A stretch of 64,000 nucleotides of DNA from Hemileia vastatrix (lineage: Eukaryota; Basidiomycota; Pucciniomycetes; Pucciniales; Zaghouaniaceae): contig JASXTE010000013.1 of the NCBI GenBank assembly GCA_030280995.1, forward strand, positions 13,111,001-13,175,000, written 5' to 3'. Every line of letters starts with the position of its first letter. Positions within the stretch are counted from its first letter, which is position 1. Below, piece by piece: positions 22,405 to 33,436 of the stretch. The notes beneath the pieces are model-generated. The model had not been told where the DNA came from, made no database searches, and worked only from the letters and a program-made list of their open reading frames with translations. The position numbers were made by a program, and so were the translations under genes.

Positions 22405-23042
22405 ATGTTCAGCTTTCTTTCCGAATCTGCTACTGACATGGGCCCCTGCCAATACTGCATTGACAACAATCTCATCTGTACCATCACACCACTGGCTCAT
22501 CCCTACAGAACCTCCTGTGATGCCTTCCACTCTAGAAAGAAGACTTGTTTCAGACCTGGTCCATTGTCCTCTTCAACATCTTCTCCTTCTCTGCAACCTA
22601 ATCCACCTTCTACCAGCACCAAAAGATCCAAGCCATCTGTCTTGATCCCCAGACTGGTCCACAAATTACACCCTTCAAAAAAGAGGGCCAACCCCGCTAC
22701 TACCACTAGCTCTACCATCCCTGATACTTCTGATGGTAATCCGAAAAACTTCTTCATACTGGACTTCAATCTGACAATTTTCTAGTTCATTTCCCTCCTA
22801 AAAGTGATGATGACAATGTGGGAACCATTGAAGCACCCCCAACTAATCCATTGCCCATCATCAAGGACAAATTTCAACAAAATTCTTCTCAACAGAAGCA
22901 TCTCTTACTAAACTACTTCCAATCCACTCCTGCTAGGATCCCACAGGATCTTGAGATAAGGAAGAACCTCATACACCAGTTCAAAGCCAATGCTGAAAAT
23001 TTTGTTACATCTCTTGATTCTCTTCTGCCTCCTGACTCTTAA
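22405..23042 (+). CDS. ZC1 of Y: Zn2Cys6-type cargo protein, antisense to the element
   Basis: Exon 1 is 22405-22735, the intron is 22736-22785 (GTAATC...TCTAG), and exon 2 is 22786-23042; together they give 195 codons without a stop. The start has the context CCACCATG. Residues 13-48 carry CQYC-x6-C-x12-C-x2-F-x6-C: the Zn2Cys6 spacing is exact, but the fifth ligand is Phe (CDAFHSRKKTC), so metal binding is doubtful. A Ser/Thr/Pro-rich region with KRSKPSVLIPRLVHKL follows. Exon 2 encodes DDDNVGTIEAPP and LLNYFQSTPARIPQDLEIRK, a motif shared with ZC1 of Z2. Fungal Zn2Cys6 proteins are usually DNA-binding regulators; here a role in controlling the element is only a guess. The same exon lengths occur in copy D. 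Confidence 0.7.
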
Positions 23043-23124
23043 TTAATCTCTTGACTTAGAAATAAAAAGATTCTTGACTTCTCCAGAATTCCTGAATGTT
23101 GCCAATCATTGTAAAAAATTCCTC

Positions 23125-23830
23125 AGTTTACAGTCTTGGGGGACTAATCCTCAGTTTTAAGTCTTGGGGGACCTACAGCCCTCATTTTATAGTCTTGGGG
23201 GACTAAAAAACCCTCAGTTTACAGTCTTGAGGGACTAAAAGCCTAAATCCAAAATACAGAACCAAAGATCAAAACATTTAAGACCCAAAGAAACAAACTA
23301 AAATTCTGGGGTAACTGTTCTATAGAGCAGCCAGCTCATCAGTTACCCCCACACTTGCCTTAACAAAATTCAGAGACTCTCCCTTGGATGCCCTCTGCCA
23401 GAATCACACCAACTCCCATCATCAGTTTAAAGTCCTGAAGGACTCAAACATTAAACCATACTCAGTTTATAGTCTTGGGGGACTGTACCATCTCTCAGTT
23501 TAAAGTCTTGATGGACTGACCAGTGTTCAGTTTAAAGTCTTGACGGACTTCTGCAATGTTCAGTTTAAAGCCTTGACAGACTTCAGAACCCATAGAGGAT
23601 TCAAATTCTTGAAATAAAATTGTAATCAGCCAGTTTAAAGTCTTGGAGGACTAGTGGATCCAAAAAATCATAAGCCAAATTTATGATAAAATCTTGAAAA
23701 CCAGCCAGTTTAAAGTCTTAGAGGACTAAAAGATATACAGTAGTAACAAAAAAAAATCTTGAAGCAATCTTAAAAAAATTAGCCAGTTTTAAGTCTTGGA
23801 GGACTAAGAGAATATCTTGAAGTAGTATTC
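23125..23830 (-). repeat. Array of small covarying hairpins, element Y
   Basis: About twelve copies of CAGTTTAAAGTCTTGGNGGACT appear on the plus strand, for example at 23128, 23152, 23180, 23215, 23425, 23462, 23497, 23527, 23560, 23630, 23705 and 23783. In element sense each reads AGTC-CNCCAA-GACT-TTAAACTG. Confidence 0.85.
23308..23349 (-). other. Large conserved hairpin (GGGGTAACTG stem), element Y
   Basis: GGGGTAACTG and CAGTTACCCC pair perfectly over 10 bp; GAGC-AGCCA-GCTC forms an inner stem. It is followed by CCACACTTGCC, as in all other copies. Confidence 0.8.
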
Positions 23831-23884
23831 AACAGTTCTTGAGTTACACTAGACCCTTCATCCTGTCTAAAAATAAATAACAAA

Positions 23885-24292
23885 ATGGTATCCCCCAGCC
23901 AATTGATGAGCTGATCCCCTGATACTTTACCCACATCCAAGTGCACCTTGATGTGTTCACAACTAAAAAATTATATTTTCTTATTTTGACTCCTCCTCTT
24001 CTACCAAAAACATTTCCAGAGCCCTATCTTGAGCCTTTGAACAAACATAGCCTCAATAAAATAATTAAAAGAAAAAAAGAGAAAAAAAATAATCTTAAAT
24101 CCACCACTTTTACAGCCAACACCCTAAAACCACAAAACAGAGCCAGGTCCAGGTCCACAGAAACTATCACTTGGTGGGCTCCCTCCAATAAGTAAAAATG
24201 ATGGGAGACCACCAGGGATCCACCACCAATCCAAAAAGACCAAAGAAGCCAGTCCCACGCCAGTAAGCCAGTTTAAAGTCATAGTGGACTTG
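23885..24292 (-). repeat. Cargo 3' motifs of Y (two hairpins plus one small hairpin)
   Basis: CAATTGATGAGCTG and a CCACATC...GATGTG stem (23930-23956) are followed by GGTGGGCTCCCTCC...GGGAGACCACC (24168-24217), then one small hairpin unit at 24258. The same order is found inverted in Z2 (45355 to 45000), so it is a conserved segment of the lineage. Confidence 0.7.
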
Positions 24293-24313
24293 AAACCTGA
24301 ATAACAAAAACCA

Positions 24314-25491
24314 TGTCAGTATAGTCTAGTATATAAGTATGATATAATAGTGTTATTTTATGGTCCTACTACTTATTAATAAATGATTTAGTGATTAAAC
24401 CTCAGGGGAAGACTAATAGAATAGTTATACTCAAATAAAACTCACAATACTTGGATTTAAATGCGTGCTAGTGGTGGAAAATAGAAGAATAAAATATAGT
24501 TATAGCTTGTATAAAGATAATATCAATTTATAGAGGCTTTATAATATATTTATGAATGCTAATAATTGTATTGTAGTGTTTGTTTGAAGTGTAGTAATTG
24601 AATGATGATAATAAACTGTCAAAATCCCTCCTTACTTATACCCAAATCCACTGGAGTGCACAGACCTTCAATCCAGATGATGTCACTGCTATCCCCGGCA
24701 ATTACAGCACTGTGAGGTCCCATCACCTCCCCATGGCGTCCACTTCAAGCAGTTTCAACACCCAGACCTCCAGTAAGGACCCTCCATCACTATTAATAAT
24801 AACACAGAGTCATACCATAAATAGAAAACCCAGATAAAAGCGGATACCATAAAGAAACAGGTAAAATAAATGATCAAAAAGAGATTTAATGAAACTAAAA
24901 GCATATAAAGGAAACAAAATAAAATGTCCAAGCCCCCAATAACATCCCCAAGCATCCACATTAACCCAAAAACATCTTTCCAACCCATAAATCCGTGAAT
25001 AACCATCCAAGGAAGTAATTTTAGTTGTCCAAACTGGGTGTATGCGCCTGATATAGGTGTCTATGCTTCTGTAGGCGTTGTGAGTCCACTGATTTCGTCA
25101 ATATGACCTAAAATAAGCAGAAAAACAAAGGTTATAGGCTATTAAGGGGCTAAAACCCACTTATATACCTAAATATACATAATATACTGCATATTTCACT
25201 GAATATGAGATTTATGTATACATATAAGCTTATGTATGTCAATAATTACTTCATATCACTTAAGATAAGTATATTGTGACTCCATTAACACCTTAATAAG
25301 TATTATTAGGCCATGGATAAGCTATTTAAACTATTATAAATTATATAATAGAATAATAATTATATATATATATAATAAAATAATATATATTATTATTTTA
25401 ACCTTATTTTTAAGATATAAGCTTAATCTAGTTAAGGTGATCTTATTTTAAGCATAAGAAATACTCAGTCCTAAGGATATTTAGGCTGACA
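24314..25491 (-). repeat. 3' LTR of Z1
   Basis: 1178 bp, TGTCAG...CTGACA. Nearly identical to 32255-33431. Confidence 0.93.
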
Positions 25492-25503
25492 CTCCCTCAC
25501 CCC
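25492..25503 (-). promoter_or_regulatory. Polypurine tract of Z1
   Basis: GGGGTGAGGGAG on the minus strand directly abuts the 3' LTR, the usual primer for plus-strand DNA synthesis. Confidence 0.75.
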
Positions 25504-25609
25504 AAAAAAAACAATAAAAAAAATGTTAAGACATTTTAATTAATCTTAAGGAATGAAATAATAAAATAAAAAAAATAATTTTTATAATACATATACTGAA
25601 TGAGCAGTA

Positions 25610-27178
25610 TTATTTAGATTTAAATTTTTTCAAGAGATTTTTAAGATCAGAGATTTCATTTTCTGGAATCCACTGGTCATATTCACTTGATTTATTTTTA
25701 AATCTTAATAGATACTCAACTCCCTTTTCTTTAGTAAGGTGTCTCTTTTTAAGTATCTTTTCAATTTCTGCTTTTTCCACTATTTCTTCAGGTTGCTGTT
25801 TATGCCTTCCTGATCTTCTTGGAAATAGAGCAGTATCATTAGAGTAGTATGGTTTTATAAGAGAAATAGGAAATACTGGATGTTTTCTATCATAAGGTGC
25901 ATATAGAATAACTTCAACAGCATTATTACCAAAAATCTTTTTAACTACAAATGGTCCAATGAATGGATCCTTCAATTTAACATTACCATTTAAATTGAAA
26001 TGTAGCGTTGAAATAAGGACTTCATCACCCTCTTTGAACATTTGTTCTTTATGGGCTTTATCCCATCTTTTCTTTTCATACTCAAAAGCCTTATTTATAC
26101 ATTCTTGAGCATGTTTTCTGCATAATTCCTGCATCTGAAGAAAAGATTTAGTACCTGGATGAATATCCAATCTAGGTAACTTATTAAGAGTTTTAGCAGG
26201 GGTATTAGGTACATAACCCAACCATAACTCAAATGGCTTTTTGCCAGTGACAAAATGTACTGTACTATTATATGCAAATTCTAAACCTGGGATAAGGGTT
26301 ACCCAATCATGCGTGAATTTGTCATTGTCTTTAAAATTAAGACCAAAAGCACAGTATCTTCTTATCATATCTTCTAAGGTTTGTATCATTCTTTCTGCTA
26401 GCCCATCAGTTTGTGGATGGTGTGCTGTAGAAAGTTTTAATTGACACCCTGAAACATCCATAAGTGACGTCCAGAACTCAGAAGTAAATTTAGGATCTCT
26501 GTCAGAAACTATTGCTTTGGGGAAACCTTCTGTATTCAACATTTGTGTCCACCATAAAAAAGCTAAGTCCTTTGCAGAAACCTCTTTGTGGGTAGGAATA
26601 AATTTACACATCTTTGTAAATCTATCTACAATTACCCAGCAGGAGTTATAACTCTTATGCCCTGCTATTGGCAAACCTGTTACAAAGTCCATGTTAATGA
26701 TTTCCCATGGAGCTTTTGGTTGCTCAATTTGTTGTAATAAACCAGCTCTTTTTCCTGTTAATCTTTTAGATTTTTGACAAGAATCACATGTTTCAACATA
26801 TTTCTGAACATCCTCAGACATGTTAATCCACCAAGCTGTGTTTTTTACTCTGGTTAATGTTTTATGGTAGTCAAAATGACCTGCTAATATATCATCATGA
26901 CATATACTTAACATTAACTCCTTCATTGAAGGGGGAATTACAATTACATTACTTAATTTTTTCCTGTAATATATAAAACCATCCTCAATGGAAAATTTTC
27001 CTTTCTCTAATGCCTCTTTATACTTATTTGGTAATGTTTTTATTAAAACATTCATTGAAGCATTAGATGGATCATTTAATATTGTAGTTAATTTACTTAA
27101 GTCAGGATCTGAATTATAATTATCAAGAATTGATTGCATAAATTCATCCTCAAGATCTACAATATAAATGCCATAAAT
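25610..27178 (-). CDS. Z1 integrase with C-terminal chromodomain (3' part of pol)
   Basis: Continuation of the gag-pol frame after the MITE. An HHCC zinc-binding region (HDDILAGHFDYH, then CDSCQKSK) comes first. The catalytic triad follows: MDFVTGLP, SDRDPKF, and Glu in LAERMIQTLEDM. The last 55 residues (EIEKILKKRHL, VEYLLRFKNK, YDQWIPENEI) form a chromodomain, which in known chromoviruses steers integration to modified histones. It ends at TAA 25610-25612. No natural start codon exists here: removing the MITE and one ATT would fuse it in frame to the upstream ORF. All key residues look intact. Confidence 0.93.
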   Translation of the reverse strand: MYGIYIVDLEDEFMQSILDNYNSDPDLSKLTTILNDPSNASMNVLIKTLPNKYKEALEKGKFSIEDGFIYYRKKLSNVIVIPPSMKELMLSICHDDILAGHFDYHKTLTRVKNTAWWINMSEDVQKYVETCDSCQKSKRLTGKRAGLLQQIEQPKAPWEIINMDFVTGLPIAGHKSYNSCWVIVDRFTKMCKFIPTHKEVSAKDLAFLWWTQMLNTEGFPKAIVSDRDPKFTSEFWTSLMDVSGCQLKLSTAHHPQTDGLAERMIQTLEDMIRRYCAFGLNFKDNDKFTHDWVTLIPGLEFAYNSTVHFVTGKKPFELWLGYVPNTPAKTLNKLPRLDIHPGTKSFLQMQELCRKHAQECINKAFEYEKKRWDKAHKEQMFKEGDEVLISTLHFNLNGNVKLKDPFIGPFVVKKIFGNNAVEVILYAPYDRKHPVFPISLIKPYYSNDTALFPRRSGRHKQQPEEIVEKAEIEKILKKRHLTKEKGVEYLLRFKNKSSEYDQWIPENEISDLKNLLKKFKSK

Positions 27179-27439
27179 CACCACACAATATGGGGGGCGG
27201 ACTTGCTAGCAAGTCCGCAACCTTGGACCCAAACTCACCATAGATTGAACACACATTGAGCTATTGATAAAGGAACCATACAATCAGGGATGAACACCAC
27301 TCAACAGAACAGTTTTAGGTGGGTGTTCAAGTAGAGTTCAGTATGGGTTCAGTCTGAGTTCAGTCTGAGTTCCATCTGAGTTCCATCTGAGTTCAGGTTG
27401 AGGACTTGCTAGCAAGTCCACCCCCTATATTGCGTAGTG
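27179..27439. mobile_element. CACTA-like MITE copy 2, 261 bp, inside Z1 pol
   Basis: The ends are CACCACACAATATGGGGGG and CACTACGCAATATAGGGGG (right end, reverse complemented). AAT flanks both sides (27176-27178, 27440-27442). The palindrome GGACTTGCTAGCAAGTCC is perfect near both ends. It splits pol between RNase H and integrase. Confidence 0.92.
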
Positions 27440-30400
27440 AATGTTAATAATCTCTGACTCAGGAACATAAGCAGGATTATCATCATTATTAGGCAGAGGT
27501 ACTCTAGATAACAGATCTACATTAGAGTGCAAGGTTCCTGCTCCATGTGTAATAGTCATCCGTCCTCTGTATTCTTGTACAGCTAATTGCCATCTAAACA
27601 TGTGTCTATTAGGAGTTTTCATGTTTAAGAGTGACTTAACTGCACTACAGTCAGTTATTAACTCAAATTTTTGGTCCTCAAGGTAATAATGTAGCTTTTC
27701 AAGAGCCCATACTACTGCCAAACATTCAAGTTGAGTAGCACCATATTTCAATTCACCACTTCTCAGAGTACGTGAAATATAGCAGATTACTACTTCTGAC
27801 ATTTTACCTTCAATAAGTTGTTTTTGATGCAAAGCAGCACCTAGTCCAATAAAACTTGCATCTGTATATAATACAAAAGGTAATTGGAAATCTGGTAATC
27901 CCAAGATAGGAGCTGTCATTAAACATTCTTTCAACTTATTAAAAGCTTGTTGTCTTTCATTATTCCAAATGAAAGCTTCTGATTTCTTTATCAGTGTGGT
28001 CAGTGGTGCAGCAATTGATTGGTAGTTTTTTATATATTGTCTATAATAACCACACATTCCAAGAAAAGATTGTACATCCTTCACATTTTGAGGAATGCCA
28101 ATATTCTTTATTGCAGCCACTTTATTTTGGTCTACACATATTTGTAAGCCAGATACAATATGACCAAGCACTTTTAAAGATTCAAACCCAAATTTACATT
28201 TTTTCAATGCAAGGGTCATTTTTATTTCATCCATTTTCTGAAATACTTTCCTTAAATGGATTAAGTGTTCATCAAAAGTTTTAGAGAACACTATGATGTC
28301 ATCAATGTATACCATTAACCATCCCTCAATCATTTCATTATGGAATGTTATATCCATTAACTTTTGAAATACTGATGGAGCATTCTTTGGTCCAAATGGC
28401 ATTCTGACATACTTATAAATTCCCATGTGTGTTGTTATCAACAAAAAGTTCTGTGAATTCTTTTCAACAGGAATTTGATGGTACCCTTTATTTCCATCTA
28501 GGCAACTTATATATTTAGCACCTTTGAGGGTAGCATGTATAGAGGCAATCCTTGGCAAGGGATAAATATCATCTACTGTAAATGTATTTAATGCTCTATA
28601 ATCACCGCACAGTCTTGCTTTATCTTGTTCATAAGAAATCAGCACTGGTGATATTACACAATATTTTGGTGTAGTTTCAACCTTCTCAAGAATGTTCATT
28701 TTTAATAACATCTTAATATTATCCTCTTTGTCTTTCCTCTTCATTGGTGAAGCAGGGTATGGTTTCTTTTTAAGACTAGCAGGAATATTATCCATGTCAC
28801 AGGTTAAACTAATTTTCATTTCATGATCTTTTACAAGGCCAAGTTCATTTGTACCATGTGCAAAAGCCATTGGAAAAGCTTTAATTAATTCCAAAATATT
28901 ATCTTTCTCAGTTTCACTTATCTGAGTGCCAAATGATGCTTTTGAAATTTCTGTTTCCAGAAGTTCCATCTCATTGGATTCTCTTCCTTTAGACGGGGAA
29001 TTTGTTACTGACTCAATGTGTAAGACAGTGTTAAAAGAATTTATTTTAAATTTCCTTTTACCATTCATGCCAATTGTAAAATTATTATTAGCAGGGTCTA
29101 ATTTTACACCAAATTTAGTCAGAATATCATTTCCAATGATAAAACAGTTACTACAATTTGTATTATCCATTACTAAAAAGTCACATGTTACCCTTACATA
29201 ACCATGTTGGTGTTTAAAGAAAACAGCAGCTTTGTATTTACCAATGGGGTGTAGTACTGATCCAAAACCTCTCCAATTTTTATTCTGAAGTGGTTCAAGC
29301 TTAAACTTATATTCACTATCAATTTTCTGTAATGTATTAGTGGAAACAACTGAACCAGCAGCTCCTGTGTCCAATACTATATTAACATTTTCACCAGAAA
29401 TGATAGCTGGAACCGTGATAGGTGTCATTCTAAAGTTATCAGCTTGTATATCCTTAATGATTTCAGCATCCTCAAAATTCATTAAAGATTCATTTGAGTC
29501 CATATTTAATATTGGATTTTCAAAGATGGACAAATCATCTTCCAACATACAGACTTCATTTTCATCACTATATGAGATATTGCTGTCATAATCACTTGAT
29601 TCTTTACTTTTTTCAGTTTCAGTTTCAGATTCACGTTGATTTTCAACAATATTTATGTTTTTCTCACATTTGTGACCTTTGACCCAAGGTTTGTTACACT
29701 TATAACAAGTATTTGTTTCATACTTTTTAGGTACTACAGGTGCAGTAGGTTTTTTCTGCTTCTCCTGAAGTGTTTTTGAATTCTGAGTTTTTACAGGTTC
29801 AACATTTTGCTTATAAGTGGAATACCTTGATTCATACTTATGGTTTAATAATATTTCATTGCAAATATTAATAAAGTCAGAATATTCAGTGACATTTAAT
29901 GTTCTAGCTACAACAATGTCTCTGACAGATATAGGTAATTTGTATATTATCTTATCTTTCCATAAGTTAAAATCCATATGAGGCTCAATGGCTTTTAATA
30001 TTTTATTTAAATTCATTAAAAATACCATAGGTTTGTCACCATTCAATGGATTATACCTAGTCTTCTCATACAGTCTCTGCTGAGTAAGCCTGAATTTAGA
30101 ACCTCCAAATTGTTTTTCAATAAGTTGTTTCCATTCAGCCCAAGAGTAGTCTCTACCCTCACTTAAGACAGCTTCAAACCATAATAAAGCAACATCCTTA
30201 AATAAAGAAATTAATTTTGATGTTATCTCTTCATCTGGTAACTTATATGAGAATTTCAAGTTGTCAATTCTTTGAATAAAATGTTGCCAATCAGAGCTGG
30301 CTTCCCCATCATAAGTTGGGTACTGATCTATTTTAGGCCAGTTCTTCTGATTGGATTTTAGCTCACTAATCTTAGGTAAATTCAACAACTCATTTACTTT

Positions 30401-31750
30401 TGATAAATGGTCTTGTATTTCTTCCTGCACGGATTTGTGACTTACATTTTCAGATTTGACACTACCACCAGATGGTTTTAATTGTGGTGGTACAGGGAAG
30501 GAATGAGATTCACTTTTGCCAATGAAAGGATTATTATTATATTGATTATACTTATGATTATCCTGGTTCATCAGTAGATTGGCAGTTTCAATCTCAACTT
30601 TAGTTAATCTTTGTAGCAGCTCAGAGACAATTTGATTTGTCTGTGCAAAAGATAACTTTGTTCTTGATTCAGTTTTTAATAAATGTGTTTCATATAATTT
30701 TTCTAACTCACAAAATTTTTTTGAAAGGTTATTATATTTATTACTCAATGAATCATATTTAAGAGTTAGAGACAAATGTTCTTTCTCTAATTCTTTATTA
30801 CGTGTTGCTAATTGAGAAATGTTCAATGTTAAGGATGAAATTGTATCACTAGTGAGCTTAACTGTCTGTTCCTCACAATCAGTCATTCTATTCCACAATG
30901 CTGAAACAATTCTATGGACAGTTGGATTATTGTTAAAATATTCCATGTTCTCCTTTTCAATTCTCTCACTCTCCTGTGAACTTCTCATCTCACTAGTAGG
31001 TGGTTGCAACTGAGGATTAACTGTATTATCATTGTATATAGTACTGTTATTATGGACAAAAGACAAGTCAGGTGTATCTACTCTAAAACCTAAATTTCTT
31101 AAATCCTCCTCTATTTGTTGTACAGATTTAACATCAATAGAATTACCTATATTGTAATTATCAGTATTATGTCTAATCTGAGAGGGTAATTTACTTACCA
31201 AGGGATGGTTGCCAGTCCTGATTTTTGGCGCTTTTTTCCCTTGTAAGGGTGAGCTGAGGAAGTCAGATGAGGGGGTGGATCCCTGTTGCAACTGTGGCTT
31301 GTCCACTGTTGGTGAAACCAGTCCCATTTCCATTTGTCTACCAGGATTTTCTCCTGGGAGTGAGTGGACCCTCCTTGGATAGGGGGTTGCTGATTTGATT
31401 GACTGGGCTGGCCTCCCTTTAATTCTGCCATTGCCTGATTCATCTGCTGAAATCCTACCTTGCAATTGTTTTGCAACTGCTCTACTTCTTTGAACATGAG
31501 AGATTTTGATTCCTCTAGCTTCAGAACCTGTTTGGCCAGGTGGGACAGTTGATCCTGAAGAGGAGGAGACGTCTTTTTGATAGTTATCTTTTTTAAGAGG
31601 GCGTCCTTTTCCTCTATACTCATGCTTTCTGGCTGGGGGTACTGTTGTCCCTCCATGGTGATGTCCTGGAAAGTTTTTATTAGCTTTAGACCTGGTATTA
31701 TAAGCAGGCTGTTCACTTACACTATCCTGAGGAGCACTCATATTGTTCAA
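27425..31750 (-). CDS. Z1 gag-protease-RT-RNase H polyprotein
   Basis: 1441 residues, ATG at 31750. Approximate order: disordered basic N-terminus (1-270), Gag core (about 420-640, with a PLNGDKP..FL segment), a zinc-knuckle-like CYKC-x7-HKC near 683, an acidic stretch, an aspartic protease with LDTGAAGSVVS near 794, RT with LCGDYRALN, MPFGPKNAPSVFQ and YIDD near 1149, and RNase H with LYTDAS, ECLAVVWALEKL and DCSAV. The last few residues and the stop come from the MITE. Gag and Pol are fused in one frame with no frameshift signal. Element proteins would assemble particles and copy RNA into DNA in the cytoplasm. From memory the RT resembles those abundant in rust fungi; that is not verified. 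Confidence 0.93.
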   Translation of the reverse strand: MNNMSAPQDSVSEQPAYNTRSKANKNFPGHHHGGTTVPPARKHEYRGKGRPLKKDNYQKDVSSSSGSTVPPGQTGSEARGIKISHVQRSRAVAKQLQGRISADESGNGRIKGRPAQSIKSATPYPRRVHSLPGENPGRQMEMGLVSPTVDKPQLQQGSTPSSDFLSSPLQGKKAPKIRTGNHPLVSKLPSQIRHNTDNYNIGNSIDVKSVQQIEEDLRNLGFRVDTPDLSFVHNNSTIYNDNTVNPQLQPPTSEMRSSQESERIEKENMEYFNNNPTVHRIVSALWNRMTDCEEQTVKLTSDTISSLTLNISQLATRNKELEKEHLSLTLKYDSLSNKYNNLSKKFCELEKLYETHLLKTESRTKLSFAQTNQIVSELLQRLTKVEIETANLLMNQDNHKYNQYNNNPFIGKSESHSFPVPPQLKPSGGSVKSENVSHKSVQEEIQDHLSKVNELLNLPKISELKSNQKNWPKIDQYPTYDGEASSDWQHFIQRIDNLKFSYKLPDEEITSKLISLFKDVALLWFEAVLSEGRDYSWAEWKQLIEKQFGGSKFRLTQQRLYEKTRYNPLNGDKPMVFLMNLNKILKAIEPHMDFNLWKDKIIYKLPISVRDIVVARTLNVTEYSDFINICNEILLNHKYESRYSTYKQNVEPVKTQNSKTLQEKQKKPTAPVVPKKYETNTCYKCNKPWVKGHKCEKNINIVENQRESETETEKSKESSDYDSNISYSDENEVCMLEDDLSIFENPILNMDSNESLMNFEDAEIIKDIQADNFRMTPITVPAIISGENVNIVLDTGAAGSVVSTNTLQKIDSEYKFKLEPLQNKNWRGFGSVLHPIGKYKAAVFFKHQHGYVRVTCDFLVMDNTNCSNCFIIGNDILTKFGVKLDPANNNFTIGMNGKRKFKINSFNTVLHIESVTNSPSKGRESNEMELLETEISKASFGTQISETEKDNILELIKAFPMAFAHGTNELGLVKDHEMKISLTCDMDNIPASLKKKPYPASPMKRKDKEDNIKMLLKMNILEKVETTPKYCVISPVLISYEQDKARLCGDYRALNTFTVDDIYPLPRIASIHATLKGAKYISCLDGNKGYHQIPVEKNSQNFLLITTHMGIYKYVRMPFGPKNAPSVFQKLMDITFHNEMIEGWLMVYIDDIIVFSKTFDEHLIHLRKVFQKMDEIKMTLALKKCKFGFESLKVLGHIVSGLQICVDQNKVAAIKNIGIPQNVKDVQSFLGMCGYYRQYIKNYQSIAAPLTTLIKKSEAFIWNNERQQAFNKLKECLMTAPILGLPDFQLPFVLYTDASFIGLGAALHQKQLIEGKMSEVVICYISRTLRSGELKYGATQLECLAVVWALEKLHYYLEDQKFELITDCSAVKSLLNMKTPNRHMFRWQLAVQEYRGRMTITHGAGTLHSNVDLLSRVPLPNNDDNPAYVPESEIINIHYAI

Positions 31751-32238
31751 AATAACAATATTTTACGTCTACAAAAGAAAAAAACTCTGTGGAATCAGTA
31801 GACAAATAATATTAGCAATTATATTACTAATAAAAAAGCAATGGAGCTTACCCTGAATTTATATCTTTATTTATTTAAATAAAATATAAGAAAAATTCGA
31901 AAAAATCTATTAAAAATATAATAATAAATTTAACTAGACCTCAATAAGGGTGAATAATTAGCTTACCAAGCTTTAGCCAAATACCATTTTAATTGGGTGT
32001 TATATTGGTGTCCAAATACCAAGTGAAATTGGGTTTATATTGGGTACAGTTACTACTGTAAATATCTAATTTTTATGATAAAAAATTAGTAAAATTATTA
32101 TAAGGGTTCTTTTCCGCAATCAATGAGCTATGATGACCCACTAATATGCAGCAGACCCAAATATTTGGTTAATTTTGAGTTGTACTAAGGTAAAAATCAC
32201 GTCCCAAGGCTTATATACTAAATAATAAGTAAAATATA

Positions 32239-32254
32239 AGGAAAGACCCCCAAT
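32239..32254 (-). promoter_or_regulatory. Putative primer-binding site of Z1
   Basis: TGGGGGTCTTTCC begins 2 nt after the 5' LTR end in element sense. The tRNA could not be named. Confidence 0.45.
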
Positions 32255-33431
32255 TGTCAGTATAGTCTAGTATATAAGTATGATATAATAGTGTTATTTT
32301 ATGGTCCTACTACTTATTAATAAATGATTTAGTGATTAAACCTCAGGGGAAGACTAATAGAATAGTTATACTCAAATAAAACTCACAATACTTGGATTTA
32401 AATGCGTGCTAGTGGTGGAAAATAGAAGAATAAAATATAGTTATAGCTTGTATAAAGATAATATCAATTTATAGAGGCTTTATAATATATTTATGAATGC
32501 TAATAATTGTATTATAGTGTTTGTTTGAAGTGTAGTAATTGAATGATGATAATAAACTGTCAAAATCCCTCCTTACTTATACCCAAATCCACTGGAGTGC
32601 ACAGACCTTCAATCCAGATGATGTCACTGCTATCCCCGGAAATTACAGCACTGTGAGGGCCCATCACCTCCCCATGGCGTCCACTTCAAGCAGTTTCAAC
32701 ACCCAGACCTCCAGTAAGGACGCTCCATCACTATTAATAATAACACAGAGTCATACCATAAATAGAAAACCCAGATAAAAGCGGATACCATAAAGAAACA
32801 GGTAAAATAAATGATCAAAAAGAGATTTAATGAAACTAAAAGCATATAAAGGAAACAAAATAAAATTTCCAAGCCCCCAATAACATCCCCAAGCATCCAC
32901 ATTAACCCAAAAACATCTTTCCAACCCATAAATCCGTGAATAACCATCCAAGGAAGTAATTTTAGTTGTCCAAACTGGGTGTATGCGCCTGATATAGGTG
33001 TCTATGCTTCTGTAGGCGTTGTGAGTCCACTGATTTCGTCAATATGACCTAAAATAAGCAGAAAAAAAAGGTTATAGGCTATTAAGGGGCTAAAACCCAC
33101 TTATATACCTAAATATACATAATATACTGCATATTTCACTGAATATGAGATTTATGTATACATATAAGCTTATGTATGTCAATAATTACTTCATATCACT
33201 TAAGATAAGTATATTATGACTCCATTAACACCTTAATAAGTATTATTAGGCCATGGATAAGCTATTTAAACTATTATAAATTATATAATAGAATAATAAT
33301 TATATATATATATAATAAAATAATATATATTATTATTTTAACCTTATTTTTAAGATATAAGCTTAATCTAGTTAAGGTTATCTTATTTTAAGCATAAGAA
33401 ATACTCAGTCCTAAGGATATTTAGGCTGACA
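32255..33431 (-). repeat. 5' LTR of Z1
   Basis: 1177 bp. It differs from the 3' LTR by about seven substitutions and a 1-bp indel. Confidence 0.93.
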
Positions 33432-33436
33432 AACCA

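Larger units (their letters stand above)
24314..33431 (-). mobile_element. Ty3/gypsy chromovirus Z1, full length (TSD AACCA)
   Basis: 9118 bp, flanked by AACCA (24309-24313 and 33432-33436). The LTRs begin TGTCAG and end CTGACA. One long gag-pol frame runs on the minus strand, cut only by a CACTA-like MITE at 27179-27439. The LTRs differ at about eight positions by eye, so this is a young insertion into Y. Confidence 0.95.

Noticed and set aside
23125..23830. Regularly spaced short repeats resembling a CRISPR array
   Set aside because: Repeats are not identical, spacing varies, the context is a eukaryotic LTR element, and the motif is found dispersed elsewhere.
24598..25010. ORFs of 79, 83 and 66 aa, present again at 32539-32951
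   Set aside because: They lie inside the duplicated LTRs of Z1, overlap on both strands and have no domain; the duplication is explained by the LTR pair.
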